A stretch of 64,000 nt of DNA. Origin: Eremomyces bilateralis CBS 781.70. Its lineage: Eukaryota > Ascomycota > Dothideomycetes > Eremomycetales > Eremomycetaceae. Location of the stretch: the NCBI RefSeq assembly GCF_010015585.1, contig NW_022985093.1, forward strand, positions 174,254 through 238,253. Reading direction: 5' to 3'. The position numbers were made by a program, and so were the translations under genes. Below are positions 43,843-53,843 of this stretch, piece after piece. Every line of letters starts with the position of its first letter. The stretch's first letter is position 1. Below the pieces are notes generated by a model. That model did not search any database. It saw only the letters and a program-made list of their open reading frames with translations, and was not told where the DNA came from.

Positions 43843-45139
43843 GGACACACGCAATCGGCAGAAAATGATCCGACACTACTACATGCGGCCTCGTGCCACG
43901 GCGTCCAGCTTGTGCGACTCCGCAGGCTTGGTCTCGTCGACACCGCAGTTTGAAACGCAACGGTGCAACAATTTACGAAAACGAAGCGGGGCATCCTCAC
44001 ATTTCTACCATGGTGTTCCCGATGCGCTACTTTATTTCACGGTTGGCCACGGCCCTATGACAAACCTTGGGTACACGACAGATTCGATGGATCAATGACA
44101 TTCTTTGGATGATGTTGGATTCTTACTTTCGGTCCTCTTTTGGTGTCCCAAGTCTGCGCCAGCTCTCCTCGCGAATGCGTCTCCATAGTGCTGCGGAGGC
44201 CATCGACTCCTGGCACATCGACATACCGGATCGGTCCTCACGCTCGCATCCCTCGTGCAGATTTACACGGATTGCTCCGTCTAGGGCAGTACCCGAACTC
44301 TACTTCCTATCAGGCAACGATATCGAGATGTGGGAAGAGGCCAAGGGGGTGGCTGCAGGCGTTGATGGGGATTGGAACGACATCGCGTAGGGTGGATCGA
44401 AGAGATCAAACACGGGTCGCGGACTCTATCGGCTAGACGTATTACCTATGCCGCTATCACAACGAAAGGAACGTTAGCATCAAACATAAGTCCATAATAC
44501 ATATACAACCTCAAAAACGTTATCTGCCCAAACTCTGTCCCAGAATCATGGACGACGTCGAGGACGGAGGGTGGAGTCGGTCAGGTGACCGATATGGGCG
44601 CAACCTGCCATCACGCAATTGTTCACGCCTCGCGACCAGCTCGGCACTCAGCAATCAGCAATCAGACATCCTACTAGCTGATATTATGTAACTAGCCTGG
44701 TCGTAAAATCGTATATCCTTCCTGAATATTCTTTGCTTCCTTTCAAGTCTCAACCTTTTGTTGACATTCTCATCTTGGGCGATTTTAGCAGACTCGGACT
44801 TCGGAGCATCTCCACGAAGCAAGTTATTAGTTTACCCATTTCTGCTGCTAGTACACCCCACTAATCGGCATCGGCGGTATTTATCGTTCCGTCAATATTA
44901 ATTCAAACCAGTAATGTAGGACGAGGAGATTCGTAAACCCACCACGTAGGGGCCCTGCTTCAGGCTCCCGAATACATGCGTCACCCCAGGGCCCCGCTCA
45001 ACCAAGTGAGAGACACTTTAAATATTTGTCCTCATCTATGTTTGCTTGATTGCCGCTCATCCCAAGCCATTCCAACCCAATTGACCTACTAAAGTGCTAG
45101 TTATCCTTCATCACCTAAAATCACAAGCCCAATACGACC
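43843..45139. other. Long intergenic region, nudF / MGST3
   Basis: About 1.3 kb between two plus-strand genes. It contains a possible small minus-strand gene at 44123-44383 (separate entry), an inverted repeat GGGGCCCTG/CAGGGCCCC at 44949-44957 and 44987-44995, and the promoter of the MAPEG gene. The remainder has no supported feature. Confidence 0.5.
44123..44383 (-). other. Possible small gene or decayed gene, interrupted frame
   Basis: An 87-codon minus-strand frame starts at the ATG at 44383 (MSFQSPSTPAATPLASSHIS) and ends at TAA at 44123-44125 (MASAALWRRIREESWRRLGT). One in-frame TAG sits at codon 28 (44300-44302). Both halves have gene-like amino acid composition: Ser/Pro-rich first, then a charged amphipathic helix. 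No GT-AG pair of normal length removes the stop. It may be a decayed host gene, a gene with an unseen first exon, or chance. I do not recognise a family. Confidence 0.25.
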
Positions 45140-45670
45140 ATGCCTCTTACAATCACCATTCCCCAGGAGTACGGGTAAGTGCCACCACAACTATCCTTGG
45201 AGACCAAGCCGGGAAGTCACCGACAATCTAACAATATTTAAAGCTATGTCCTGCTCTGCAGTACCGCGACCTTCATCCTGTCGAACTGGCATGCAATGCG
45301 CGTCGGGTCCTTCCGCAAATCCGCCCAAATCCCCTTTCCTAATCATTTCGCGACGCCTGAGCAAATAGCAGCAGCGAGCGGAGACCGAAAGGAAGCCATG
45401 CACATCTTCAACTGTGCCCAACGGGCTCACTATAATTTCCTCGAGAACTACGTGAGCTTCCTGCCGGCGCTGCTCATTGCGGGCCTGAAATTCCCGGTGT
45501 CGGCCGCCATTACCGGTGCGGTGTGGTCGGTGTTCAGGATTGTGTATGCCGTCGGGTATACCAAGAAGAATACACCTAATGGGAAGGGGAGGATCGCGGG
45601 ACTCTACTTTTGGCCGACTCAGCTCGTGTTGTACGGTTTGGCTGGATATACCGCATACAGCCTTTTGTAA
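45140..45670 (+). CDS. Microsomal glutathione S-transferase 3-like (MAPEG)
   Basis: Small integral membrane protein of the MAPEG superfamily; members conjugate glutathione or reduce lipid hydroperoxides in the ER. Exons 45140-45174 and 45244-45670 give 153 aa. Four hydrophobic segments are visible: YVLLCSTATFILSNWHAM, FLENYVSFLPALLIAGLKFP, AAITGAVWSVFRIVYAVGYT and YFWPTQLVLYGLAGYTAYSL. The MAPEG signature is NCAQRAHYNFLENY, with the Arg and Asn-Glu used in glutathione binding. The acceptor of the intron is AAAG at 45243, less usual than CAG or TAG, but the only one that gives the correct N-terminal helix. It is convergent with the TMEM170 gene, 94 bp apart. Confidence 0.92.
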
Positions 45671-45764
45671 GACTGGTGGCCCAAGATCTTATAGTCTTCC
45701 CATACCTTATCTAAACGACAAATGCAATTTCATCTTAATGCTGCCATTCGGGGTTAAGCGGTTG

Positions 45765-46267
45765 TCATAAGCCGCCTTGGATTGCGAATGATGATAAGAT
45801 GAGGATCAGGGTATTGATAAACGCCCACACGAAGGGGATCCAAGTGGACATCCGAAAGAATCCTGCATTGTAGATTGCACCCAAGCTACAGCTTCATCAG
45901 ACATGTCCTCATTCCCAAGGCGGTCATCAACTTACAGGCCTCCCACAATACTTCCGGCGATGAACGCCTCAATCCCTCCCACCACGAAATATACGACCGG
46001 CACAACCCATACCACCTTCCAGTTCTTCAGCTGGACCAGCACCGCGTACCCGCTCGTGGCTAGGTGCACGGCGGCGTAGAAGAGGATGGTCCATAGCAAC
46101 GTGAACCGCCAGATATCTTGGGTGTGGTAGAGGTAAAACGACTCGGCTCCTTGATTGCTCCCGAGGCCCGGGAACGGCCAGTATAGGGACGGGAAGGACG
46201 GCGTCACGTAGCCTGGTGGAGCGGGATTCTGGAGGCGATGTACAAAGCTGGTGTCTCTTTTAGCCAT
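45765..46267 (-). CDS. TMEM170 family membrane protein
   Basis: 150-residue protein with three hydrophobic segments: WRFTLLWTILFYAAVHLATS, VVWVVPVVYFVVGGIEAFIA and WIPFVWAFINTLILILSSFA. Exons are 46267-45936 and 45885-45765. The segment GSIVGGL-LGAIYNAGFFRMS spans the splice junction and is the family's most conserved stretch; it restores GGLLGAIYNAG only with the GTAAGT donor and the GTAG acceptor at 45886. Animal TMEM170A shapes ER sheets and the nuclear envelope; a similar role here is inference. It is divergent from PEX8. Confidence 0.88.
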
Positions 46268-46726
46268 GTGAAGTGCCTGGGAATACTGTGATATATACTG
46301 ACCTCATCGCGCAAATTGCTTGGATTTAACCATGCGACACTCCTCCATCCCCGTGCTCAGCTTCCATATCGGGTTGTCAATATATGGGGGAGTTGTAGCT
46401 GGTCAATACGTATCTCCGTACGTACTTATCAAATGTCGAAGCTCAACCATAGGCCGCTCACCACTGACGTGCATCATCACAAGATTCAAGCCAGGGTCCC
46501 ACTCAACTACTCAAGAATGCGGGCATGACTAAGCTAAGCCGACCTTCACTGGGCCGAGGCCGACCGAGCACCTGCATTCCGATGTAAACCCCCGAATTGT
46601 GAACCTCAATGCTAAAGGGGAACTCAAGGAATATTGGCTGATGCGAAAATGATCTTCAACCCTCGAACACGTATATGCTATATGTCATAAACGATCTGTA
46701 GCTCAACGCGTTGAAGTAGCGCGAAC
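46268..46726. other. Divergent promoter, TMEM170 gene / PEX8
   Basis: About 460 bp. Short frames are present but none is supported by composition or splice sites. Confidence 0.45.
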
Positions 46727-48855
46727 ATGGCGGCGTCCGGCATGCTGTCCACGCTGCTGCGATCCCTCCAGACGTACACCGAACATCAAGACACGCCCAG
46801 GTAAGACCCAAGACGTCCAGACATCAATATCAAACTAACGGCATCGAAAGGCTACTCGGGAGTGCTGTTTCCCTTCTCACCAACCTTACCAACCCGCGCA
46901 ACCTCACCCTTCTCACCGCTCAGCTTCTCACAGCTCCCGCTATCTGGGAACAACCCGAAGGCGTTCGAACCGGCCTTTCTGTCATCAGCGTCTTCCATTC
47001 CGCTGCCCGAGCACTCGTCCACTACGACGAGCAAGTCGAAGAAGGCAATGTTCCAGAACTACTCCCGGGTCAGGTTCATCCGGGGGGTGGCATCCGTCGA
47101 GATGAGTGGGCACGCGCGATAGTCGAAGGCGCAAATGAGCATTCACCGAAATGGCGGCATCTGCTCGTGCTAAGCGGATTGATATCCGGTTTCCATGGAA
47201 ATCAGCCGTATGGCATCTCGAGTGGGCTGGAAAAGAGGTTAAAGAGTTCGTTTGCGCCGGCGACCAATGGCGCGTTAAGTGAGCTGGCAGCCGAGCCCAT
47301 ACTGGCGTCGAATACGGTTGCGATGGTTGTGAACATGACTTTCGAGCACCTGAGTGACTATGACAGGACGCTCTTTAATTATGAATTGCTTCTACCGCAA
47401 TTGATGGGCTCTGCATTCTTCTCAAACGAAGGCTTTCAGTCAGCCTATGTCGTAGGATTGATCGATCCGGATCTGGTAGAGGTACCAGGAGGAAGACTGG
47501 TTTGGCCGAAGAGCTCTTCATCGTACCAACAGCTTCAGAGGTTGCTGTCAAGACCACTAGTTTCCGGTATGGGCCCGCTATCGAGACTAATCGCCCATTC
47601 GGTCGAGCATTCCAGGGATCCTGTGCAGGTACAGGGTGCCCTGGACGGCCTGCTCGATTTCTCGAAATCACTTCTCACTCAGTGGCGGCTCAATAAGCTG
47701 TCATCGATCGACAACGCGGAGCAAAGCCGTTTCGTGGACCAGGAGACCATCTCGGAGACACTCCCGGCCATGTGGCAGGTCATGAAGACCGCCTTATTCG
47801 CGGCCATCATCATACTGCGAGGCATCATGGCAAGAGTGCTCGCGGACAGAGCACTCGCCTCGGATTCCACCGCCCCGCTGCTTGCATCGCATGCTCTACA
47901 CACCCTCCGAAATCTTTATTTCGTGACAACGAAACTGGGCACCGACTCGTTCACACAATACACATTTGTCTACCTGACAGCCTTGGACATCCTGTCCCGT
48001 TACCCCGGCCAATCAGAAGTCTTTCTGAAGGAGATCGCTCCGTTGCAGCTCGGCGCCATCCCGACCCATCCGCTCGATCGCAATCTTGACCTTTACTTCC
48101 TCAACACCTCGGAGCACTTCACCCTTGTCCTCTCCCCCGCCATGCTGGCCAACCTCCTCATTCCCGCCAGCATGCCCTACCTTTCCAAGAGCAGCGAACA
48201 GAATCTTCTCCCCCTGTTCGAAGCCGGCCACTCCGTTATGCTCTCCGTCTTCTGCTCACCGAGCAGCACCGAACTCGCCTCGAAACACATCCCTTTCTAC
48301 ATCGCCACACTCTTCTCCGCCTTTCCGAGCGATCTCTCCGCCCGGCAATTCCGGCTCGCTTTCAAGACCCTCATGCAAGTTGCCGCGCCGCCCTCGATCC
48401 TTGCGGCGCGGCAACCGGAATTACCGGCCACGTTGCTAGAGCTTCTACACCATCTTGCGCTCAATGCGCCGCCGGACAGGATGGCCGTGCAACATGCGCC
48501 GGGAAGTGAGGGGGATTCATCACCCATCTCCGAGCAGGCGGTCTACGTATTGACCATGATTGATTCCTTACCATATCTCTCCTTAGACATCCTGGAGGAA
48601 TGGCTTGACATCGCCGCGCGATTGGTCAATGTTTTGAATGCGGACGGGATGCGGGTCACTTGTCGGGAGCGGTTTTGGGATGTGTTGATGAACGGCGAGC
48701 TAGATCCGGATCGGTCGCAGATCTCTGTGGTGTGGTGGACGACGAAGGGCGGGGCGGACGTGCTGCTTCATGGAGCAGCGGCATATGGACAGGAGGAGGA
48801 GGGGGTGTTCATGAGCGGTGCTCTACCAGCTGCCGATAGGGAGGCGAAGTTGTAG
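46727..48855 (+). CDS. pex8: Pex8-like intraperoxisomal peroxin
   Basis: 692 aa, exons 46727-46800 and 46851-48855. The protein is mostly alpha-helical and Leu/Ala-rich: MAASGMLSTLLRSLQTYTEH, SAVSLLTNLTNPRNLTLLTA, KWRHLLVLSGLISGFHGNQP, FNYELLLPQLMGSAFFSNEG. The C-terminus is AKL, a strong type 1 peroxisomal targeting signal, also found at the end of known Pex8 proteins. Pex8 sits on the inner face of the peroxisomal membrane and links the docking and RING complexes of the import machinery. The family call rests on the overall resemblance to fungal Pex8 as I remember it and on the AKL end; it has no catalytic motif. A different peroxisomal HEAT-like protein is the alternative. Confidence 0.75.
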
Positions 48856-49148
48856 TTGGACGAGGTCACAATGTAGCATCCTGTGTATTTACAAATACCT
48901 TTGGTTTAACAGATCATTTCAATATATCTGCATCTGGAGCAGAAGAGATCGATGGTCCCCGCCTTTGACATCCTTATGCAATTATCAACTTCGCCGAATT
49001 CAGAGGATGGTATTATATGCCTCAAGAAAGGACATATAAGGCGAAAAGAGTATAACAACTAAGTGTTTTCAATACCTTGGGGATATGCTTCCGGACCATC
49101 GATTGCTTCCCCCTTTGTTTTTGATTGACAGAGAATATTAAGTAGCCC
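48856..49148. other. Convergent 3' intergenic region
   Basis: About 290 bp between the PEX8 and F-box-like ends; AT-rich, with nothing else seen. Confidence 0.45.
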
Positions 49149-50843
49149 TCATGAGCCCCAGATCCTATTCCGCTCCTTCATCTCCGTCCAACCTTGCCAT
49201 ATTGCCTCGTTTTCCCGTTGCCGCAAGAAATATGTCCGAACATAAATTTCAATTCCAAGCTCGCGCCACCCATTCTTGATTCTCTCGTCCTCCAGGATAT
49301 GCTCCCATCCTGCGTCTGTAACATGTCGAACAGTGGACAGAAATTCCATCTCTTGCTCGCCCATCTCTTGCGAGAGCAGTATTAGTATTGCAACGGTTGG
49401 CTCACTGACAAACCATGGATACCTGCGATGCTCCACAGGGCCGAGTACTGGGAAATAGTCCTCTGAAAGAGCGATTGGGCCTGACCCAAGGTGAAGATCG
49501 AGCGAGCGTAGATTTGGTGGAAGCCGAATTTGGGGATCCATTGTGAGACTACTGCCAAAGAGGAGCCATCTGCATATGCATGCGTCGCACAACGTAAGTC
49601 TCTTGAGCCTTTTGAACCGGCGGAGATATCTCAGAGGATTGGCCGACTCGTTCAGATGCGGTCGCTCAGGATGGACGCAACTCCACTCGAGTTCTTCGAG
49701 GGTGGAGCTGCGACTCAGCTTCTTCAGGATTTGATCCACTGGCTGTTCGGCCAATTCCATTTGGATACGGAAGGACTTGAGGTTCGAGGCTCCCACGATC
49801 ATTAGCGGGAGTATATCCAGGAGCTCGTTGTTCATCCTCATATTGTAGAGGACGAGTTCTTCCACGGTCGACGCAAATGGTTCGCTCAAAGTTCGTTTAT
49901 TCAGTCCGTAATGAGAAAATTCCTCGCTGGGGTTGCTATGAGTGGCATTGGATGCCGTACAGTATCGGAACGTAAGTCGACGGAGTGCGGGAAGTCGTAG
50001 GAGACGGCTGAACGAGATTGCTGAAAGCCAGGCCTCCTGAACTGTTACATCTCTGAGGTTCTTCAGTACTAATGGGAGCCCCATAGTCATCTTCGTACCT
50101 CGGCAGTAAGCCGTATTCACCAGGAGCATGCAGAAAGATAGTACATGTTTGGTCCGGAGCAGGTATTCCTCGGGGGGCATCAGGTTCCATTCTTGCAGAT
50201 TAGGTACGATGGCCAATAGCGCTGCCATCTCTGCATCTTCATCGCCGTGCTCCAGGGCATCGATCCAGCTATCGTGAAAGGGCACGTTCAGATCTCCTAT
50301 GGTTCGGAAAAGTTGAATCCTCAACGGATACTCGAGCTTCTCGGCAAGGGGCTGCCGAATATAAAGCGGCAGTTGAGACGTAGTCTTCCTTGAGTCGGGC
50401 TCTTCGTGAGCTCCCAAACAGAGCGGCGTATGGTCAATAGGACAGCGACTGAAAGTTAAGGAGCGAACCCAGTGCTGCCTATCGGGGTTGTCGAGGAGAC
50501 TGCAGATGACCGAGACGATCCAGCTGGGGGAGTGATTGTTAATGACGATCTCTCGATAAAAGATGGGCTCCCCAGCACTTTGGAACCGATGAGACACTCG
50601 GCAGAATGATAGTAGATTTCTCTGAGCAGCTTCAGTCCGCCTTCGTGTCCAACTTGGTCTGGTGACCATTGTGGTTGGATGGAGATAGAGCTGCTCCTCG
50701 TTTGAGATATTAACATGATCGTTCCCCAGATGTTCTGCGATCAAGGTAAGTAACTCGAGGGGTAGACGGTAGACTGGACTAGCTATTAGGTGTGTGTCAG
50801 TGGAGGCCTCATCGGGGCGAAATGGTCCGGAATGATCTGCCAT
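49149..50843 (-). CDS. F-box-like / LRR-type protein, paralogue A
   Basis: Single-exon 564-aa protein. An F-box-like N-terminus (PVYRLPLELLTLIAEHLGND, residues ~22-41) is followed after a spacer by RNLLSFCRVSHRFQSAGEPI with FYREIVI. The remainder consists of irregular leucine-rich strands (LVLKNLRDVTVQEAWLSAIS, LPALRRLTFRYC, FKRLKRLTLCDACICRWLLF, LPPNLRSLDLHLGSG). This is the usual plan of fungal F-box proteins that recruit substrates to SCF ubiquitin ligases; the Skp1-binding role is inferred. It is clearly related to the next gene: NLQEWNLMP against NLMEFGWMP, and DNPDRQHWVRSLTFSRCPID against DPNRRKWVEALTVEDCRVD. Confidence 0.8.
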   Translation of the reverse strand: MADHSGPFRPDEASTDTHLIASPVYRLPLELLTLIAEHLGNDHVNISNEEQLYLHPTTMVTRPSWTRRRTEAAQRNLLSFCRVSHRFQSAGEPIFYREIVINNHSPSWIVSVICSLLDNPDRQHWVRSLTFSRCPIDHTPLCLGAHEEPDSRKTTSQLPLYIRQPLAEKLEYPLRIQLFRTIGDLNVPFHDSWIDALEHGDEDAEMAALLAIVPNLQEWNLMPPEEYLLRTKHVLSFCMLLVNTAYCRGTKMTMGLPLVLKNLRDVTVQEAWLSAISFSRLLRLPALRRLTFRYCTASNATHSNPSEEFSHYGLNKRTLSEPFASTVEELVLYNMRMNNELLDILPLMIVGASNLKSFRIQMELAEQPVDQILKKLSRSSTLEELEWSCVHPERPHLNESANPLRYLRRFKRLKRLTLCDACICRWLLFGSSLTMDPQIRLPPNLRSLDLHLGSGPIALSEDYFPVLGPVEHRRYPWFVSEPTVAILILLSQEMGEQEMEFLSTVRHVTDAGWEHILEDERIKNGWRELGIEIYVRTYFLRQRENEAIWQGWTEMKERNRIWGS

Positions 50844-51238
50844 TGCGGTTCTACTCAGTCAGTCGAGGAGGCTTTCATAGCGTCGCATTTATAACAAGTG
50901 AAGGTAGTAGTGCACGCCACACCAGAAGCCAGACTGAAAAAATCGAAGGATGGATGGACTATTTTAAAGCCCAAGGTCGACTAATTCGCAGAGTCAGAGA
51001 TTCACTAGCTGTGGCACGTCGATTTCAATCATTCACGTCGAGCCGGGATACATTTCTTGAAACCCACTTAACGTACTATCTCTTGCGTTACAGAGTATAC
51101 ATCACTGTGAAGCAAAAGAGCCAGCCTCTTTTCACGGTAAAGGCACAGTCAGGCGTCGTGCAAGGCCACTCGCTTATTCGAACCAGCTTTCCCCGATTTT
51201 CGTGCTATGGCGCGGACAGACGTACACCTCGAATAGGT
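50844..51238. other. Spacer between the two F-box-like genes
   Basis: About 395 bp holding the paralogue A promoter and the paralogue B 3' end. A frame crosses it but is low-quality. Confidence 0.45.
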
Positions 51239-53296
51239 TTATGCAATTTTCATCCTCTCTTTCATCACGAAGTGGCCGTCCCCTTCCTTGCACTCGAACA
51301 TCAGCTGCAGATAGATGCTAATTCCCATCTTGGCCCAACCGCACTTCCATAGAGGATTATGCATGACCCAATTCCATGCCCCCCAAGGGTCCTTTGGCAT
51401 GCCAGACTTATCGGTAAAGTCCTCCATGACACGACCATCGGGATGTCTGACCTCAACATTGGCGCACAGCAAATCCCAGAGAAAAACTGCAAGCTCACGG
51501 CAGGGTGCTGGCAGAGTCCACCGCTCGTTGAGCACACGGTAAGGCCCGGGGAGTTCAAGACTAGGATCCACAGTGAACGCGGCGGAGGGAACCAGAAAGT
51601 CAATCGTCTCCAGGTTCCCGGGTATCTGCAACGGAAGCGGATTATCGGATTCAATGATCCATCGCCGAAGGCATCCCTCGCACAAAGTAATGTGCTTCAG
51701 TCTCGGGTGGCAACAGAAATCTGCCCATACCTGTGCCTCGAGCGGCAAGTGGTCCGACCTCAAGCTGCAAGTCCACTCTAGGCTCTCAAGGGTGCGATGA
51801 TGAAGCCTTAGCACTCCTTTGGTATATCTCGTTTGGGTGCCCTTAATGATGCTCATTTGGAGTGAGTTGAGCTTGGGCATTTCCAAAAGCATGAGGCAAA
51901 CGTGCTGTTCATCCCTAAGAGTTGTCATTTCCACGTCCCGGAGTACAAGTTCTCGGACCGGAGATGAAATTGTGGTGGAGCAATAAACCGGCAGTTCGGA
52001 TTCTTTCATGCAAGGAGGCAACTGCCCACTGTGTACGTGAGGCGGGAGGTAGCCTTCGAATACAGGATCGTGGATCTCAAGGCGTGTAAGACCAGGTATC
52101 CTCATCAATGCAGCTTGATGAGTGGTCATGGTCAACATTGACTGTAGAGTAATATTCTCCAATCGCGGAAGGATGACAGGCAGCGCCAGGGGAATAGGGA
52201 TACCGCTTGCTCGTATGCCGGCGACCCAAAATAGTCTCATGCAGAACGACCGTTCGTTGGTCTGGACAAGCCAATCGTTCGGCATCCACCCAAACTCCAT
52301 GAGATTGGGCAGCATCGTCAATAATGCCATCAGCTGTGCTTCTTCGTGGCCGAACTTGATTGCGGAGATCAATTCGGCATAGAACGGAAATTTGAATTGG
52401 CTCAAGTGTTCAAAAAGCTGTTGCTGATGCTCCGGTCCCAAGGATCGCGAAAGACACTGTCTGGCAATGTGCTTAATTCCTTTGAAGATCGATCGGTCTT
52501 GAAGGCGCCTCGTGGCGGTATACCCGTTCAGGGGTGCGTTTGCAGGGTTTTCTAATGACATGGTGGCCTGATTTGCAGCTCCGTCGGCAGTGTAGCCATG
52601 TTTGATAGACTCCAGAAAGCAAGGGCGAGTGGGATCGACTCGACAATCCTCCACAGTGAGCGCTTCCACCCACTTGCGCCTGTTGGGGTCGACAAGCAGA
52701 GCTCTGATAATTGAAGTGATACAATCTGGATTGTGGTCATGGAGCGGGATTCGACGATAGAGCTCTCTTTCGGCTGACCTCGCAAATTTGCTACAGGCCA
52801 ACAGCATCGAACGCAGTCCCTTGTGTGCAGCGGATGTACGTTTCATCCTCGTCCACTTCGGTCGGAACAGAAGGAGACACCTTATTTCCTCTCTCTTTGA
52901 CGCATCCTCGCAGTCTTGTCCCAGCCAGTAGCAGATCATATCGATGAGTTCGACGGGTAGGCGCAGGATAGGCGAGCGGACGATCTGATTGGGATTCTTT
53001 GAAGGCTGAGTCTTTGCGAGTTCTTGAATGCTGCGTTCGGTAGATTGGGATATCGATATCGCAGGAGGCGGCAGCTCGGAGGACTGTCCCTGCGACTTGA
53101 GACCTATATCCTTGAATCTCCGACTTTTGAAGAGGAACTTGGAGAACCTGATGAAGGGTTTCACTCCCTTATCGAGATGGTCAGTGATTTCATTTCGATT
53201 CGGCTCGGGGGTTTTGTTAGTATCTCGAGAACTCAAGATCTCGCCTTGTTGAGAAGGTGGTTTCGCCTTGACAGGCCGGTCACGGAAGCAGCCCAT
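51239..53296 (-). CDS. F-box-like / LRR-type protein, paralogue B
   Basis: Single-exon 685-aa protein, tandem and same-strand with paralogue A. It has an extra basic N-terminus of about 105 residues (PFIRFSKFLFKSRRFKDIGL) before the F-box-like segment PILRLPVELIDMICYWLGQD. The conserved order of segments continues: FRPKWTRMKRTSAAHKGL, MLLACSKFARSAERELYRRI, QLMALLTMLPNLMEFGWMPN, and in the C-terminal half TLESLEWTCSLRSDHLPLEA followed by LKHITLCEGCLRRWI. The last part (WAKMGISIYLQLMF) also parallels paralogue A (WRELGIEIYVRTYF). Function is unknown beyond a likely protein-interaction or SCF adaptor role. Confidence 0.8.
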   Translation of the reverse strand: MGCFRDRPVKAKPPSQQGEILSSRDTNKTPEPNRNEITDHLDKGVKPFIRFSKFLFKSRRFKDIGLKSQGQSSELPPPAISISQSTERSIQELAKTQPSKNPNQIVRSPILRLPVELIDMICYWLGQDCEDASKREEIRCLLLFRPKWTRMKRTSAAHKGLRSMLLACSKFARSAERELYRRIPLHDHNPDCITSIIRALLVDPNRRKWVEALTVEDCRVDPTRPCFLESIKHGYTADGAANQATMSLENPANAPLNGYTATRRLQDRSIFKGIKHIARQCLSRSLGPEHQQQLFEHLSQFKFPFYAELISAIKFGHEEAQLMALLTMLPNLMEFGWMPNDWLVQTNERSFCMRLFWVAGIRASGIPIPLALPVILPRLENITLQSMLTMTTHQAALMRIPGLTRLEIHDPVFEGYLPPHVHSGQLPPCMKESELPVYCSTTISSPVRELVLRDVEMTTLRDEQHVCLMLLEMPKLNSLQMSIIKGTQTRYTKGVLRLHHRTLESLEWTCSLRSDHLPLEAQVWADFCCHPRLKHITLCEGCLRRWIIESDNPLPLQIPGNLETIDFLVPSAAFTVDPSLELPGPYRVLNERWTLPAPCRELAVFLWDLLCANVEVRHPDGRVMEDFTDKSGMPKDPWGAWNWVMHNPLWKCGWAKMGISIYLQLMFECKEGDGHFVMKERMKIA

Positions 53297-53843
53297 GATC
53301 CCAATGCGTTTGGAAAAGTCAGTGGCTCTATTTCAAGATGTACTGTTGGATGTCCATGAGACAAAAGGGGAAAAGAGATGAGAGAAGTTGTGAGACAACA
53401 GGAACGATTTAAGTCGTGGAATTCGATTCGGTTTTTGGAGGACTTTTCGTTATGATAACGAGGTGAAAATGAATGAACAGTGAAATGCATAACTGAAAGA
53501 AACACTCAACGCATTAAATCGGAAGGCATGTGACGATGTGAATGCGAACGACGATAGGGGGAGCACAGTAGAAAGCACCGGATTCACTAGCAGAGAGAGC
53601 AGTCATGTTATTCCATATGAGCTCTTGCTGCCAAAAAAAGTGTATACCCAATGCAAATGTGTATGGTTCTATGCTCTTTTGATTCCTAGACTGGCAACAC
53701 TTCCTCAATACCTCTGGTTCCATCCAAAGCAAGAGAGCTTGTGCAATCGTCAATGTGTGGATACCGCATGCTGGCTCGCCCGTCCCGCTCGATGCTCTTC
53801 AATCTACTAATACATTGGTCATGACTTTTGGTAGTCACTCCCC
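53297..53843. other. Intergenic region, no gene seen
   Basis: About 550 bp between MRPL16's 3' end and the paralogue B start. No supported frame or repeat. Confidence 0.45.

Noticed and set aside
44067-44390. Plus-strand open frame of 107 codons downstream of nudF
   Set aside because: Starts at a TTG-type codon, poor composition, and lies opposite the more gene-like minus-strand frame.
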